64,000 bases of DNA from Klebsiella huaxiensis (GTDB lineage Bacteria; Pseudomonadota; Gammaproteobacteria; Enterobacterales; Enterobacteriaceae): NCBI RefSeq assembly GCF_003261575.2, contig NZ_CP036175.1:4650001-4714000 (forward strand), read 5' to 3'. How positions within the stretch are numbered: the stretch's first letter is position 1; the number at the start of each line of letters is the position of its first letter. The notes beneath the pieces were generated by a model. That model did not search any database and was not told the DNA's origin. It saw only the letters and a list, made by a program, of their open reading frames with translations. This document shows positions 26,027 to 34,447 of this stretch, one piece after another. A program made the translations under genes and the position numbers.

Positions 26027-26929
26027 ATGCGCTTAAACCTTGATGTCCTGTTGATTCTCGACGCGCTGGACAAGCATGGCTCTTTTGCCACCGCCGCCGA
26101 ATCGTTATTTAAAACACCCGCCGCGCTGAGCTATATGATTCAAAAGCTGGAAAACGATCTGAACATCACCTTGCTGGATCGCTCCGGACACCGGGCTAAA
26201 TTTACCGATACCGGCAGAATGATGCTGGAAAAGGGGCGATTGTTGCTTAATGCTGCCAAAGATCTGGAAAAGCAGGCGGTTCAGCTCAGCGCCGGCTGGG
26301 AGCGGGATCTGGCTATCGCGCTGGATGACTCCTTCCCGTTTAGCACACTGTTGCCGCTGATCAGCGCGTTCTACGCCCAGCACCCGCAAACACGGCTTAA
26401 TTTTACCCACCATACCCTCGCGGGCTCATGGGAGGAACTCACCCATAACGGCGCGGATATTATTCTCGGAGCGATTAATGAACCGCCAACGTCTGCCGAA
26501 TGGTCGTGGAAAATGCTCGGCACAATGGACAATATTTTCGTCGTTGCGCCGGGGCATCCGCTGGCGGAAACCACCCAACCGCTCACCAACAAGCAGCTAA
26601 GCCTGCATCGCGCGGTGGTCATCAGCGATAGCGCTCGCTACTGTCACCCACTCAACAGCAACCTGCTCGACGAGCAGCCGCAAATTCGCGTTGATGATTT
26701 CGCCAGTAAAGTTGAACTGTTGCGCGCCGGGCTGGGCTGCGGCTTTTTACCGCGCCATATTGCCCGCCCGTGGCTGGAACGCGGCGAGCTGGTAGAAAAG
26801 GCCGTTATCTCTTGCCGCGAGAAAGATATCACCTATATGGCCTGGCGTAGCGGTAATGATGGGCTGGCTCAGCGCTGGTGGCGCGAGGCCATTCTCCAGA
26901 GTGAGCATCTGAGCCAGCTCTATGACTAA
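26027..26929 (+). CDS. LysR-family transcriptional regulator
   Basis: A 300-residue LysR protein with an N-terminal winged HTH (about 4-62: SFATAAESLFKTPAALSYMIQKLE) and a periplasmic-binding-protein-like effector domain. The HTH and the DRSGHRAKFTDTGRMMLEKGR segment resemble E. coli YhaJ. It is divergent from the isochorismatase-ABM-amidohydrolase cluster and probably controls it. The inducer cannot be deduced. Confidence 0.88.
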   Translation: MRLNLDVLLILDALDKHGSFATAAESLFKTPAALSYMIQKLENDLNITLLDRSGHRAKFTDTGRMMLEKGRLLLNAAKDLEKQAVQLSAGWERDLAIALDDSFPFSTLLPLISAFYAQHPQTRLNFTHHTLAGSWEELTHNGADIILGAINEPPTSAEWSWKMLGTMDNIFVVAPGHPLAETTQPLTNKQLSLHRAVVISDSARYCHPLNSNLLDEQPQIRVDDFASKVELLRAGLGCGFLPRHIARPWLERGELVEKAVISCREKDITYMAWRSGNDGLAQRWWREAILQSEHLSQLYD

Positions 26930-28743
26930 CGGCTAAACCACACGTTGGCGGAGATAGCGGGTAGCGTCAGCACACCGTCGTGCAGCGCACCTGCTCCTTC
27001 TTTCAACTGCCAGTCGTTAACGTCAAGCAGCGGTGAATCCTCAACCACGACCTCGCAGGCTTCGCCGCGGTTAATCGCCACCAGCACACGCTGTTGCTTA
27101 TAGACGCGCACAAACACCACCACGTTGTCTTCGGCATAGATCACCTGGCAGCCGCCGTAGCGCAGCGCCTGATTAGCCTTACGCAACTTGCTCATACGCT
27201 TGTACAAACCGAGCAGATCGCCATCCTGCAATGCCGGATCCCACGGGAAAGGCTTACGGCAGAACGGATCGTTATTACCATCCACGCCCACTTCATCCCC
27301 ATAGTAAATGCAGGGGACGCCCGGCCAGCTAAACAGCCATACCACCGCCAGCGGCAAACGTGCTACATCCTTACCCAGTAGAGACTTAAAGCGGGCGGTA
27401 TCGTGACTATCGAGCTGATTGAACATCCGCAACTGCTGCTGATGCGATAGCCCGGCGCGATAGTTATCCATCCACGCCATGCAGGTCTGAGCATCGATTT
27501 TCTGTGGATCGTAGGAAATATCGGTATTGGCAAGGAAGCCCCACAACGGGAAGGTAAAACCTCGGTAGTTCATCGCCGAATCTTCAACGTCGGCCTGTAG
27601 CCACTGGCGCGCATCGCCGAAATGCTCACCAAACACAAAGGCTTCCGGCTGCTCTTGCTTCGCCGCATGGGTGATGCCGGCAATATGGCGCAGGTTATTA
27701 CGCGCCCCGCCGCCTTCGCCCAGCATATGCACTACGTCGAGCCGCCAGCCGTCCATACTCCACGGCGCTTTCAGCCAATGGCGCACCACACTATCTTCCC
27801 CGCCGTAGATTTCATTGACCAGGGTCTCTGACCGATAATCCAGCTTCGGCAAGCTGGCGTATCCCAACCAATCGTGGGCAACGCCCTCCGGGGAGAAGTT
27901 ATACCAGTCGCGCCACGGCGAATCGGCATTATGGCAGGCACCACCGCTGCCGCGCTGATGGCGATCGAACCAGGCGTGCGAGTCACCGCTGTGGTTGAAC
28001 ACACCATCAAGGATCAGACGCATCCCCTCTTTTTGCGTGTTGTGGCGCAAGCGCAGCAGCGCCGCATCACCGCCAAACTGCGGGTCAACGCGCCGGTAAT
28101 CTTCGGTATCATATTTATGCACGCTGGGGGCGACAAAGACCGGATTCAGATACAGCGCCGTTACGCCAAGCTGCTTCAGGTACGGTAGCTTTTCGCTAAT
28201 ACCATCAAGATCGCCACCGTAAAAGGTGGAGCCACCCGCCTCGCCGGTGAGCGGTTCATCCCACTCTTTACGCACGATGTCGTGACCGGCGGCATGATGA
28301 TAGTAAACCTTGTCCTGTTCAGTCTGGCGTGACTGGCTGCGGGCAAAACGGTCAGGGAAAATTTGGTAAAACACCTGATCGGCTACCCACTGCGGTCCGC
28401 TGTCCGGAACATCGACGGCAAACTGCTCCAGCCTCGCCGGTGGGAATCGGTTAAAACCCTGTGGCGTGAACCACAGCTGACGGTCGGCCCACAGTAGCTT
28501 GAAGCTGTAGCGGCGACGCGGCTGTCCGTTGGCCAGGTTGATTTCCCCGCGCCACGCCACCACGCCCGAATGCGGCTCCTGCCGCAGACGGTGCATCGGC
28601 AGCGATAGTTCTTCATTATCTTCTTCTGCCCGCAGCGTCACCCGCTGCGGCAGATCGTCGCCGCTTAGCCATAACGTAATAAACAGTCGTTCCTGCTGTT
28701 CCTTAATAAATGGAGCAACCGGGAGGTGCCATGCCTTCAACAT
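26926..28743 (-). CDS. malZ: maltodextrin glucosidase
   Basis: MalZ releases glucose from the reducing end of maltodextrins in the cytosol. From the ATG at 28743 (SD AGAGAGGAA) the protein is 605 residues, the E. coli length. It has an N-terminal beta domain (1-120) and a GH13 barrel with DGVFNHSG, DGWRLDVVHM (nucleophile Asp), VFGEHFGD (acid/base Glu) and LDSHDTARF (transition-state Asp). It overlaps the end of the convergent LysR gene by 4 bp. Two MalT-box-like sequences upstream agree with membership in the maltose regulon. Confidence 0.97.
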   Translation of the reverse strand: MLKAWHLPVAPFIKEQQERLFITLWLSGDDLPQRVTLRAEEDNEELSLPMHRLRQEPHSGVVAWRGEINLANGQPRRRYSFKLLWADRQLWFTPQGFNRFPPARLEQFAVDVPDSGPQWVADQVFYQIFPDRFARSQSRQTEQDKVYYHHAAGHDIVRKEWDEPLTGEAGGSTFYGGDLDGISEKLPYLKQLGVTALYLNPVFVAPSVHKYDTEDYRRVDPQFGGDAALLRLRHNTQKEGMRLILDGVFNHSGDSHAWFDRHQRGSGGACHNADSPWRDWYNFSPEGVAHDWLGYASLPKLDYRSETLVNEIYGGEDSVVRHWLKAPWSMDGWRLDVVHMLGEGGGARNNLRHIAGITHAAKQEQPEAFVFGEHFGDARQWLQADVEDSAMNYRGFTFPLWGFLANTDISYDPQKIDAQTCMAWMDNYRAGLSHQQQLRMFNQLDSHDTARFKSLLGKDVARLPLAVVWLFSWPGVPCIYYGDEVGVDGNNDPFCRKPFPWDPALQDGDLLGLYKRMSKLRKANQALRYGGCQVIYAEDNVVVFVRVYKQQRVLVAINRGEACEVVVEDSPLLDVNDWQLKEGAGALHDGVLTLPAISANVWFSR

Positions 28744-28821
28744 CGTTATTCCTCTCTTTGCAGAATGGGCACACCTTGCCACAGCGTACAGACGTATGAC
28801 TCATCATCGGCAGAATTATTG

Positions 28822-28844
28822 GGGGAGGATAGCGGGGGTGGAGG
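28822..28844 (-). promoter_or_regulatory. two MalT-box-like sites upstream of malZ
   Basis: GGGGAGGATA (28822-28831) and GGGGTGGAGG (28835-28844) match the MalT consensus GGGGAKGAGG at 8 and 9 of 10 positions when aligned best. They are in the same orientation, 13 nt apart centre to centre. A weak -10-like CATACG lies about 24 nt downstream of the nearer one on the minus strand, roughly the spacing of MalT-activated promoters. Confidence 0.5.
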
Positions 28845-28895
28845 GATCGCTTGCCGGATAGCCTGAGCATATCCGGCAATAAGAGAACAAAATAG

Positions 28896-30266
28896 CTACG
28901 CTTTAGCCAATTTACGCTCGCGACGGGTTTTAAACTGCCAGCCCACCAGCAGCAGGATAATCCACGCAAAGCCGACGTACAGCGAGATGCGGGTATCCGG
29001 ATGGTAGCCAATCAGACCAATAATAAAGACCAGGAATATCAGCCCAATAACCGTCGTCGTTACCCCGCCCGGCACCTTAAACTTCAGCGCCTTTGCCTCT
29101 TCTGGCGGCAGACGGCGGCGGAAGGCAATCTGCGACAGCAGGATCATAATCCACACCCAGACGGTAGCGAAGGTGGCCAGCGAGGCGATCACCAGGAAGA
29201 CGTTCTCCGGCATGATGTAGTTGAGATAAACCGCAAACAGCAGCGCAATGGTCATCACCATTACCGTCACCCACGGCACCCCGCGGCGCGACGTTTTGGC
29301 GAACATTTTCGGCGCGCTACCCTGCTCCGCCATACCGTGCAGCATGCGCCCCACGCCAAAGACGTCAGAGTTAATCGCCGACAGCGAGGCAGTCAGCACC
29401 ACAAAGTTGAGGATGCTGGCGGCAAAGGTAATACCAAGATGCTGGAAGGTTAAAACAAATGGGCTACCGTTGGTCCCGACCAGGTTCCACGGATAGATAG
29501 ACATAATCACAAACAGCGTACCCACGTAAAACACCAGAATACGCATCGGTACTGAGTTAATGGCGCGCGGAATGGATTTCTCCGGGTCTTTCGCTTCACC
29601 GGCGGTAATACCGATGATTTCAATCCCGCCGTAGGCGAACATCACCATCTGCAACGACATCACCATCCCCAGCCAGCCATTGCTGAAGAAGCCGCCGTGG
29701 CTCCACAAGTTGTGGATGCCGGTTGGCTGACCACCGTTACCGATGCCCCAGATAATGATACCGAAACCAGCCAGAATCATGATGATAATAGTGGCGACTT
29801 TGAAGAAGGAGAACCAGAATTCCAGCTCGCCGAAAACCTTCACGCTCATCAGATTAACGGCACAGATAATCAACACCACGCTGAGTACCCAAATCCAGTG
29901 CGGCACCGCCGGGAACCAGACGCCCATATAGATACCGAAGGCCGTCACGTCGGCGATAGCGACAATCAGGATTTCAAAACAGTAGGTCCAGCCGGTGATA
30001 TAGCCTGCCAGCGGGCCAAGGTAATCTTGCGCATAGCGTGAAAACGAGCTGGCGGCCGGGTTATGCACCGACATCTCGCCCAGCGCGCGCATAATAATGT
30101 ACGCCGCGACGCCGCCGATAATATAAGCCAGCAGAACGCTCGGGCCCGCCATTTTAATCGCGTCAGCCGAACCATAGAAAAGGCCGGTACCGATTGCCGA
30201 CCCCAGCGCCATAAAGCGAATATGCCGGGTACTTAGCCCGCGCTTAAGCTTGTTACTACTTTCCAT
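28896..30266 (-). CDS. proY: proline-specific permease ProY
   Basis: A 456-residue amino-acid/polyamine/organocation (APC) permease with 12 predicted helices in the inner membrane. The GSAIGTGLFYGSA motif of helix 1 and the YGGIEIIGITAGEA segment of helix 6 are present. The start at 30266 gives the family N-terminus MESSNKLKRGL; upstream in-frame codons run into the terminator region. E. coli ProY is 457 residues and is a cryptic proline transporter. It is downstream of brnQ, separated by a terminator. Confidence 0.95.
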   Translation of the reverse strand: MESSNKLKRGLSTRHIRFMALGSAIGTGLFYGSADAIKMAGPSVLLAYIIGGVAAYIIMRALGEMSVHNPAASSFSRYAQDYLGPLAGYITGWTYCFEILIVAIADVTAFGIYMGVWFPAVPHWIWVLSVVLIICAVNLMSVKVFGELEFWFSFFKVATIIIMILAGFGIIIWGIGNGGQPTGIHNLWSHGGFFSNGWLGMVMSLQMVMFAYGGIEIIGITAGEAKDPEKSIPRAINSVPMRILVFYVGTLFVIMSIYPWNLVGTNGSPFVLTFQHLGITFAASILNFVVLTASLSAINSDVFGVGRMLHGMAEQGSAPKMFAKTSRRGVPWVTVMVMTIALLFAVYLNYIMPENVFLVIASLATFATVWVWIMILLSQIAFRRRLPPEEAKALKFKVPGGVTTTVIGLIFLVFIIGLIGYHPDTRISLYVGFAWIILLLVGWQFKTRRERKLAKA

Positions 30267-30326
30267 CGTGTTCCATGCCGTTTTTCTCCTCTGGCCTTCG
30301 CGGGGGCAAAATTCAAAGGAGCATGA

Positions 30327-30366
30327 CCAAAAAAACAAAAAACCACGGGACCTGAAGTCCCGTGGT
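30327..30366 (-). terminator. terminator between brnQ and proY
   Basis: ACCACGGGA (30342-30350) and TCCCGTGGT (30358-30366) form a perfect 9-bp stem with a 7-nt loop, followed on the minus strand by TTTTTTGTTTTTTT. This is a strong intrinsic terminator directly after brnQ. Confidence 0.92.
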
Positions 30367-30389
30367 TAAACGCCTGCGTAAAGCGTCGG

Positions 30390-31709
30390 TTAATGCGCGC
30401 TGGATGTCACCTGACGTCCTGCTGCGCGATCCCAGATAACGGCCAGAATCACCATCACGGCGGTTGGCATCAGCCAGGCCAGACCCTGCTCTGCCAGCGG
30501 CAGACGCGCGGTCCAGGACGGCATAATCTCTGCAAACGCCGACGCTTTAATGCCATCAATGATACCAAACATCAGGCTGATAAACATTGCCGGGGCAATA
30601 ACGCGGGACGAATTATGCCACCAACCGCGGGTAAAGCTTAATACAACCAGTGCGATACACGGCGGGTATATTGCCGTCAGCACCGGAATTGAAATCTGAA
30701 TCAGGTGGCTCAGCCCCAGATTGGAGACCGCCATTGAGAACAGGCCGAGGATAAACACCAGCGTGCGATAAGAGAACGGCAGGTACTGAGCGAAGAACTC
30801 CGCGCAGGCGCAGGTCAGGCCCACCGCCGTAACCAGACAGGCGATAAAGATCAGCGCCGCCAGCAGGAAGCTCCCCGCGCCGCCGAAGGTGTGCTGTACG
30901 TAAGCATGCAGAATCGCCGCGCCATTAGCGGATTGTTCAACCAGCGTACCGCTGTCTGAGCCTAAGCGGAACAGCGCCAGATACAGCAGCGTCAGGCCCA
31001 CGCCGGCCATCAGGCCAGCCCAGACGGTGTAGCGGGTCAACAGACGGGCTTCTGTCACGCCACGGGAACGCGCGGCGTTAACAATCACGATACCAAAGAC
31101 CATCGCCCCGAGGGTATCCATGGTCAGGTAACCGTTAACGAAGCCGTTAGAAAATGGTGCAGTGCGATAGGCTTCCATCGCGTGACTCAGCGGGCCGGCA
31201 GGCCAGACGATTGCCGCAACGGAAAGAATAATCAGCGCAATGATTTTCAGCGGTGCAAGGAAATTCCCCACGGTGTCCAGCAGCTTGCCCGGATAGAGCG
31301 AAACGAGGATCACCAGCGCAAAATAGATAACGCTGTAAATCAGCAACGGCAGCGGACCATCGCCGGTCAGCGGAGCAATCCCCACTTCAAAGGAGACGGT
31401 GGCGGTACGCGGAGTAGCGAACAGCGGCCCAACGGCCAGATAGCAGACCACGGCCAGCAGAATACCGGCGACTTTACCAATCGGTGTGCTCAGGCTCTCG
31501 ACGCCGCCGCCGACTTTCGCCAGCGCCACGACCGTTAGCACCGGCAAACCCACTGCGGTAATCAGAAAGCCAATGGCAGCGGTCCAGACGTGTTCGCCAG
31601 CCTGTAAACCAACCATCGGAGGAAAGATAATATTGCCTGCGCCGACGAACAGCGCGAAGGTCATAAAGCCCAACGCAATGATGTCGCGAGATTTTAACTG
31701 ATGGGTCAT
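30390..31709 (-). CDS. brnQ: branched-chain amino acid:cation symporter BrnQ
   Basis: A 439-residue LIVCS-family transporter that imports leucine, isoleucine and valine with sodium or protons. The ATG at 31709 gives MTHQLKSRDIIALGFMTFALF, the E. coli N-terminus and exact length. About 12 helices are visible, including GAGNIIFPPMVG in the first. It precedes proY in the same direction. Confidence 0.97.
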   Translation of the reverse strand: MTHQLKSRDIIALGFMTFALFVGAGNIIFPPMVGLQAGEHVWTAAIGFLITAVGLPVLTVVALAKVGGGVESLSTPIGKVAGILLAVVCYLAVGPLFATPRTATVSFEVGIAPLTGDGPLPLLIYSVIYFALVILVSLYPGKLLDTVGNFLAPLKIIALIILSVAAIVWPAGPLSHAMEAYRTAPFSNGFVNGYLTMDTLGAMVFGIVIVNAARSRGVTEARLLTRYTVWAGLMAGVGLTLLYLALFRLGSDSGTLVEQSANGAAILHAYVQHTFGGAGSFLLAALIFIACLVTAVGLTCACAEFFAQYLPFSYRTLVFILGLFSMAVSNLGLSHLIQISIPVLTAIYPPCIALVVLSFTRGWWHNSSRVIAPAMFISLMFGIIDGIKASAFAEIMPSWTARLPLAEQGLAWLMPTAVMVILAVIWDRAAGRQVTSSAH

Positions 31710-32127
31710 AAATTCATTACTGCCTGTGGATGTGGTGTTGTACAAACGGTTAAATACCGCGCCTTCCCTTAGGGGATGATACAGCGGCCATTGTCAGTAA
31801 ACTCAGCGGGATATGCTCCCAAAGCGGCGTGGAAAAGAATTGTTTTTTGAATTACCACGCAAAAACAGTCTGTCTGCGACCGTAGGGGGGCAATTTAAAC
31901 GCTTATAACGTTTTAAAGCAAGGAGGGATCGTAAAAGCAGATGATTATGCTAACTCTATTTTCATAGCCAGAATGATTGACCTGACTGATGGAAAACATG
32001 TGGCTTATCATGCGAACAAAAAAGCAGCGAACGTTCGTTAATTACGCAGCTTCGATTTCGCTGCAAACGAAAATGACCAGCCGAAGCTGGTCATTGGCAA
32101 GTAATGCTGACACCCTGGCCATCGGGT
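31710..32127. other. brnQ-phoR intergenic region
   Basis: This 418-bp gap carries the brnQ promoter region at its right-hand side and the phoR terminator near 32072-32095. I recognised no operator. A short open frame at about 31886-31999 on the plus strand follows AAGGAGGG but has no start codon at a usable distance. Confidence 0.5.
32072..32095 (-). terminator. terminator of the phoBR operon
   Basis: AATGACCAGC (32072-32081) and GCTGGTCATT (32086-32095) form a perfect 10-bp stem. On the minus strand the loop is TTCG closed by C-G, an unusually stable tetraloop, and TTTTCGTTT follows. It lies 33 nt after the phoR stop. Confidence 0.82.
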
Positions 32128-33417
32128 TCAATTTTTGGCAATCAAACGTTCCGGTAACAGGAAGCTAAAACGCGTCCCTTTGCCCAGCGTGCTTTCAATT
32201 TCAAGACGGCTGTCGTGATGGCTCACGGCGTGTTTAACAATCGCCAGCCCCAAACCGCTACCGCCGGTTTGCCGGGATCGTGCCTTATCAACGCGGTAGA
32301 AACGTTCGGTCAGACGCGGAATATGCTCCGGAGAAATTCCCGGCCCGTTATCCTCGACGCTAAACAACGCGCCGTGCGGCGCACGCTGCCAGATCACGGT
32401 AATTTCCGTTCCCGCCGGGGTATGATTGACCGCGTTATACACCAGGTTGGAAATCGCGCTACGCAGTTGTTCTTCATTCCCCAACACTTTCAGCGACTCA
32501 TCAACCGAAAAATGCAGAACATGCTTCTGCTGACTCAGGGTTTGCGCCTCGCGCTCCACCACCCGCAACATCATCGGCACATCGATTCTATCGTTCATCG
32601 CCAGTACCGGCGCGGCCTCTATTCGTGACAGCGTCAGCAGTTGTTTAACCAGGCCTTCCATACGCTGGGTTTGCTCGCGCATGGTGTGTAACGCTTTTTC
32701 GCGCGTCGCGCCTTCCAGCACTGCCTCCTGCATCATCTCCAGGTAACCCTGCAGCACCGTCAGTGGGGTTCGCAGTTCATGACTGACATTAGCGAAAAAG
32801 TTACGCCTCGCCCCTTCAAGCTGGTGCATCTGCGTGACATCGCGCGCCACCATCAGCAGCTGTTTGTCGCTGTAAGGCATCACGCGAATTTCCAGATGCC
32901 TGGCGTTATTCAACACCAGATTCAACGGCTTCGAGAAATCACGATATTTCAGGTAGTTGGCAAATTCCGGGTAGCGCAGCAGGTTAAGGATATTCTGACC
33001 GTTATCGTCCGGCCAGCGCAGATTAAGCGTCTGCTGGGCCAGGCCATTACACCAGAACATCACGCCCTCTTCGGTAGTTAAAACCACGGCATCAGGGAGA
33101 GATTCTGCACCGCTGCGAAAACGCTTTATAAGACTACCCAGCTCGCGGCGGCGCTTTTTATTACGCATCTGCATCTGATGCAAGCCGTACAGCAGCGGTT
33201 CCCAACTGCCGCTGCCCGGCGGTGGTGTCATGCTGCGGTCAACCCACAGCCACCACGACAGACGCATAAGATTCCAGAAATGCCAGATAAGCAAACCCGT
33301 CACCGCCGCCAGCAAAAACCACGGCAGGTGACCAAAAATCACCCCAAGGATCAGGGCCGGGATACAACATAAGAAAAGCTCAAGCGCCAGCCTTTTCCAT
33401 GACAGCCGTTCCAGCAC
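32128..33417 (-). CDS. phoR: phosphate regulon sensor histidine kinase PhoR
   Basis: PhoR senses phosphate status through the Pst transporter and PhoU, and phosphorylates PhoB. The 429 residues show two N-terminal transmembrane helices (about 10-60), a charged linker, a PAS domain (about 95-185), the HisKA motif NVSHELRTPLTV with the phospho-accepting histidine, and an ATPase domain with NLVYNAVNHT (N box), VEDNGPGI and GGSGLGLAIVKH (G boxes). It is 21 nt downstream of phoB. Confidence 0.98.
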   Translation of the reverse strand: MLERLSWKRLALELFLCCIPALILGVIFGHLPWFLLAAVTGLLIWHFWNLMRLSWWLWVDRSMTPPPGSGSWEPLLYGLHQMQMRNKKRRRELGSLIKRFRSGAESLPDAVVLTTEEGVMFWCNGLAQQTLNLRWPDDNGQNILNLLRYPEFANYLKYRDFSKPLNLVLNNARHLEIRVMPYSDKQLLMVARDVTQMHQLEGARRNFFANVSHELRTPLTVLQGYLEMMQEAVLEGATREKALHTMREQTQRMEGLVKQLLTLSRIEAAPVLAMNDRIDVPMMLRVVEREAQTLSQQKHVLHFSVDESLKVLGNEEQLRSAISNLVYNAVNHTPAGTEITVIWQRAPHGALFSVEDNGPGISPEHIPRLTERFYRVDKARSRQTGGSGLGLAIVKHAVSHHDSRLEIESTLGKGTRFSFLLPERLIAKN

Positions 33418-33438
33418 GGTTCACACTCCTGTCAACAT

Positions 33439-34128
33439 TCAGAATCGGGCGGAGAAACGATATCCCGTACCGCGAACCGTTTGTACCATCCGGTCATGGC
33501 CGCTATGTTCCAGCGCTTTACGCAGGCGGCGAATATGCACGTCTACCGTTCTGTCTTCGACATAAACGTTAGTTCCCCAGACATGATTGAGCAGCTGTTC
33601 GCGACTATAGACACGCTCCGGGTGCGTCATGAAGAAGTGTAATAATTTAAACTCCGTCGGCCCCATATCCAGCGGGTTTTCACCGGTCATGACGCGGTGA
33701 GAGGATGGATCGAGACTCAACCCCTGCATTTCAATCACCTCTTCCACTGCCATCGGCGAAATGCGCCGCATCACGGCTTTAATTCGCGCCACCAGCTCTT
33801 TCGGAGAGAATGGCTTGGTGATGTAGTCATCCGCGCCGGTTTCCAGGCCGCGGACGCGATCTTCCTCTTCGCCGCGCGCGGTCAGCATCACCACAGGGAT
33901 ATCGCGGGTCATCGCTTCACGCTTGAGCTGTTTAATAAACTGCAGACCCGACCCACCCGGCAGCATCCAGTCAAGGAGAATCAAATCAGGCCAGGGTTCA
34001 TTGAGTTGATTAACCGCGCTGTCAAAATCTTCCGCCTCGACGGGCTGAAAGCCGTTTTGCTCCAGAACAAAGCAGACCATTTCGCGGATTGGAGCTTCAT
34101 CTTCAACGACCAGAATTCTTCTCGCCAT
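33439..34128 (-). CDS. phoB: phosphate response regulator PhoB
   Basis: PhoB binds Pho boxes and activates the phosphate-starvation regulon. The 229-residue protein has a receiver domain (acidic pocket at E9/D10, phospho-aspartate at D53 in LILLDWMLPG, conserved K in TKPFSP) and an OmpR-type winged helix ending RGTGYRFSARF. It is nearly identical to E. coli PhoB. Two overlapping Pho boxes precede it, consistent with autoregulation. Confidence 0.98.
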   Translation of the reverse strand: MARRILVVEDEAPIREMVCFVLEQNGFQPVEAEDFDSAVNQLNEPWPDLILLDWMLPGGSGLQFIKQLKREAMTRDIPVVMLTARGEEEDRVRGLETGADDYITKPFSPKELVARIKAVMRRISPMAVEEVIEMQGLSLDPSSHRVMTGENPLDMGPTEFKLLHFFMTHPERVYSREQLLNHVWGTNVYVEDRTVDVHIRRLRKALEHSGHDRMVQTVRGTGYRFSARF

Positions 34129-34172
34129 TATTTACCCTGTATTTTTTAGCCATCAGTATAGAAGTGCGCGGC

Positions 34173-34207
34173 CATTATGCGTCAGATTTATGACAGATTT
34201 ATGAAAA
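34173..34207 (-). promoter_or_regulatory. phoB promoter with Pho boxes
   Basis: On the minus strand TTTCATAAATCTGTCATAAATCTGAC (split here as TTTCATAAATC, TGTCATAAATC and TGAC) provides overlapping 11-bp Pho repeats, followed by the -10 GCATAATG. It closely matches the E. coli phoB Pho box. The predicted start is about 40 nt upstream of the phoB ATG. Confidence 0.88.
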
Positions 34208-34274
34208 AAATGACGGGCAGATGAACAAGGGATTTTGAATTGTGACACGGACTTAACTCACCGGAGTGCAGTGT

Positions 34275-34415
34275 TATATCCGTCATACTTCAAGTTGCTT
34301 GTGCGTTGGCTACGGATTACTCGGCCCATCCATGGGCCTCGCCCCTACGGGGCCAGCGCAAGCGCTATTCAAGGCGTGCCTTGTCCTGCAACTCGAATTA
34401 TTTAGGGTATATAAT
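34275..34415. repeat. ERIC-ended element with non-ERIC core, providing a -10 box for sbcD
   Basis: The termini (TATATCCGTCATACTTCAAG... at 34275 and ...GAATTATTTAGGGTATA at 34411) match those of the ERIC at 50881-51006. Between them, the usual AGTAAGTGACTGGGG core is missing. Instead there are three short perfect palindromes: GGCCCAT-CC-ATGGGCC (34323-34338), GCCCC-TAC-GGGGC (34341-34353) and AGCGC-AA-GCGCT (34355-34366). A perfect -10 TATAAT (34410-34415) straddles the right end, 32 bp before the sbcD ATG; only a weak -35 (CTGCAA) is seen. Confidence 0.7.
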
Positions 34416-34447
34416 GCCGCTTACGCTTTTTTCGCTACGGGACCACT

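Noticed and set aside
31886..31999. Small plus-strand open frame after AAGGAGGG in the brnQ-phoR gap
   Set aside because: There is no ATG, GTG or TTG at a usable distance from the Shine-Dalgarno-like sequence, and I do not recognise the peptide.
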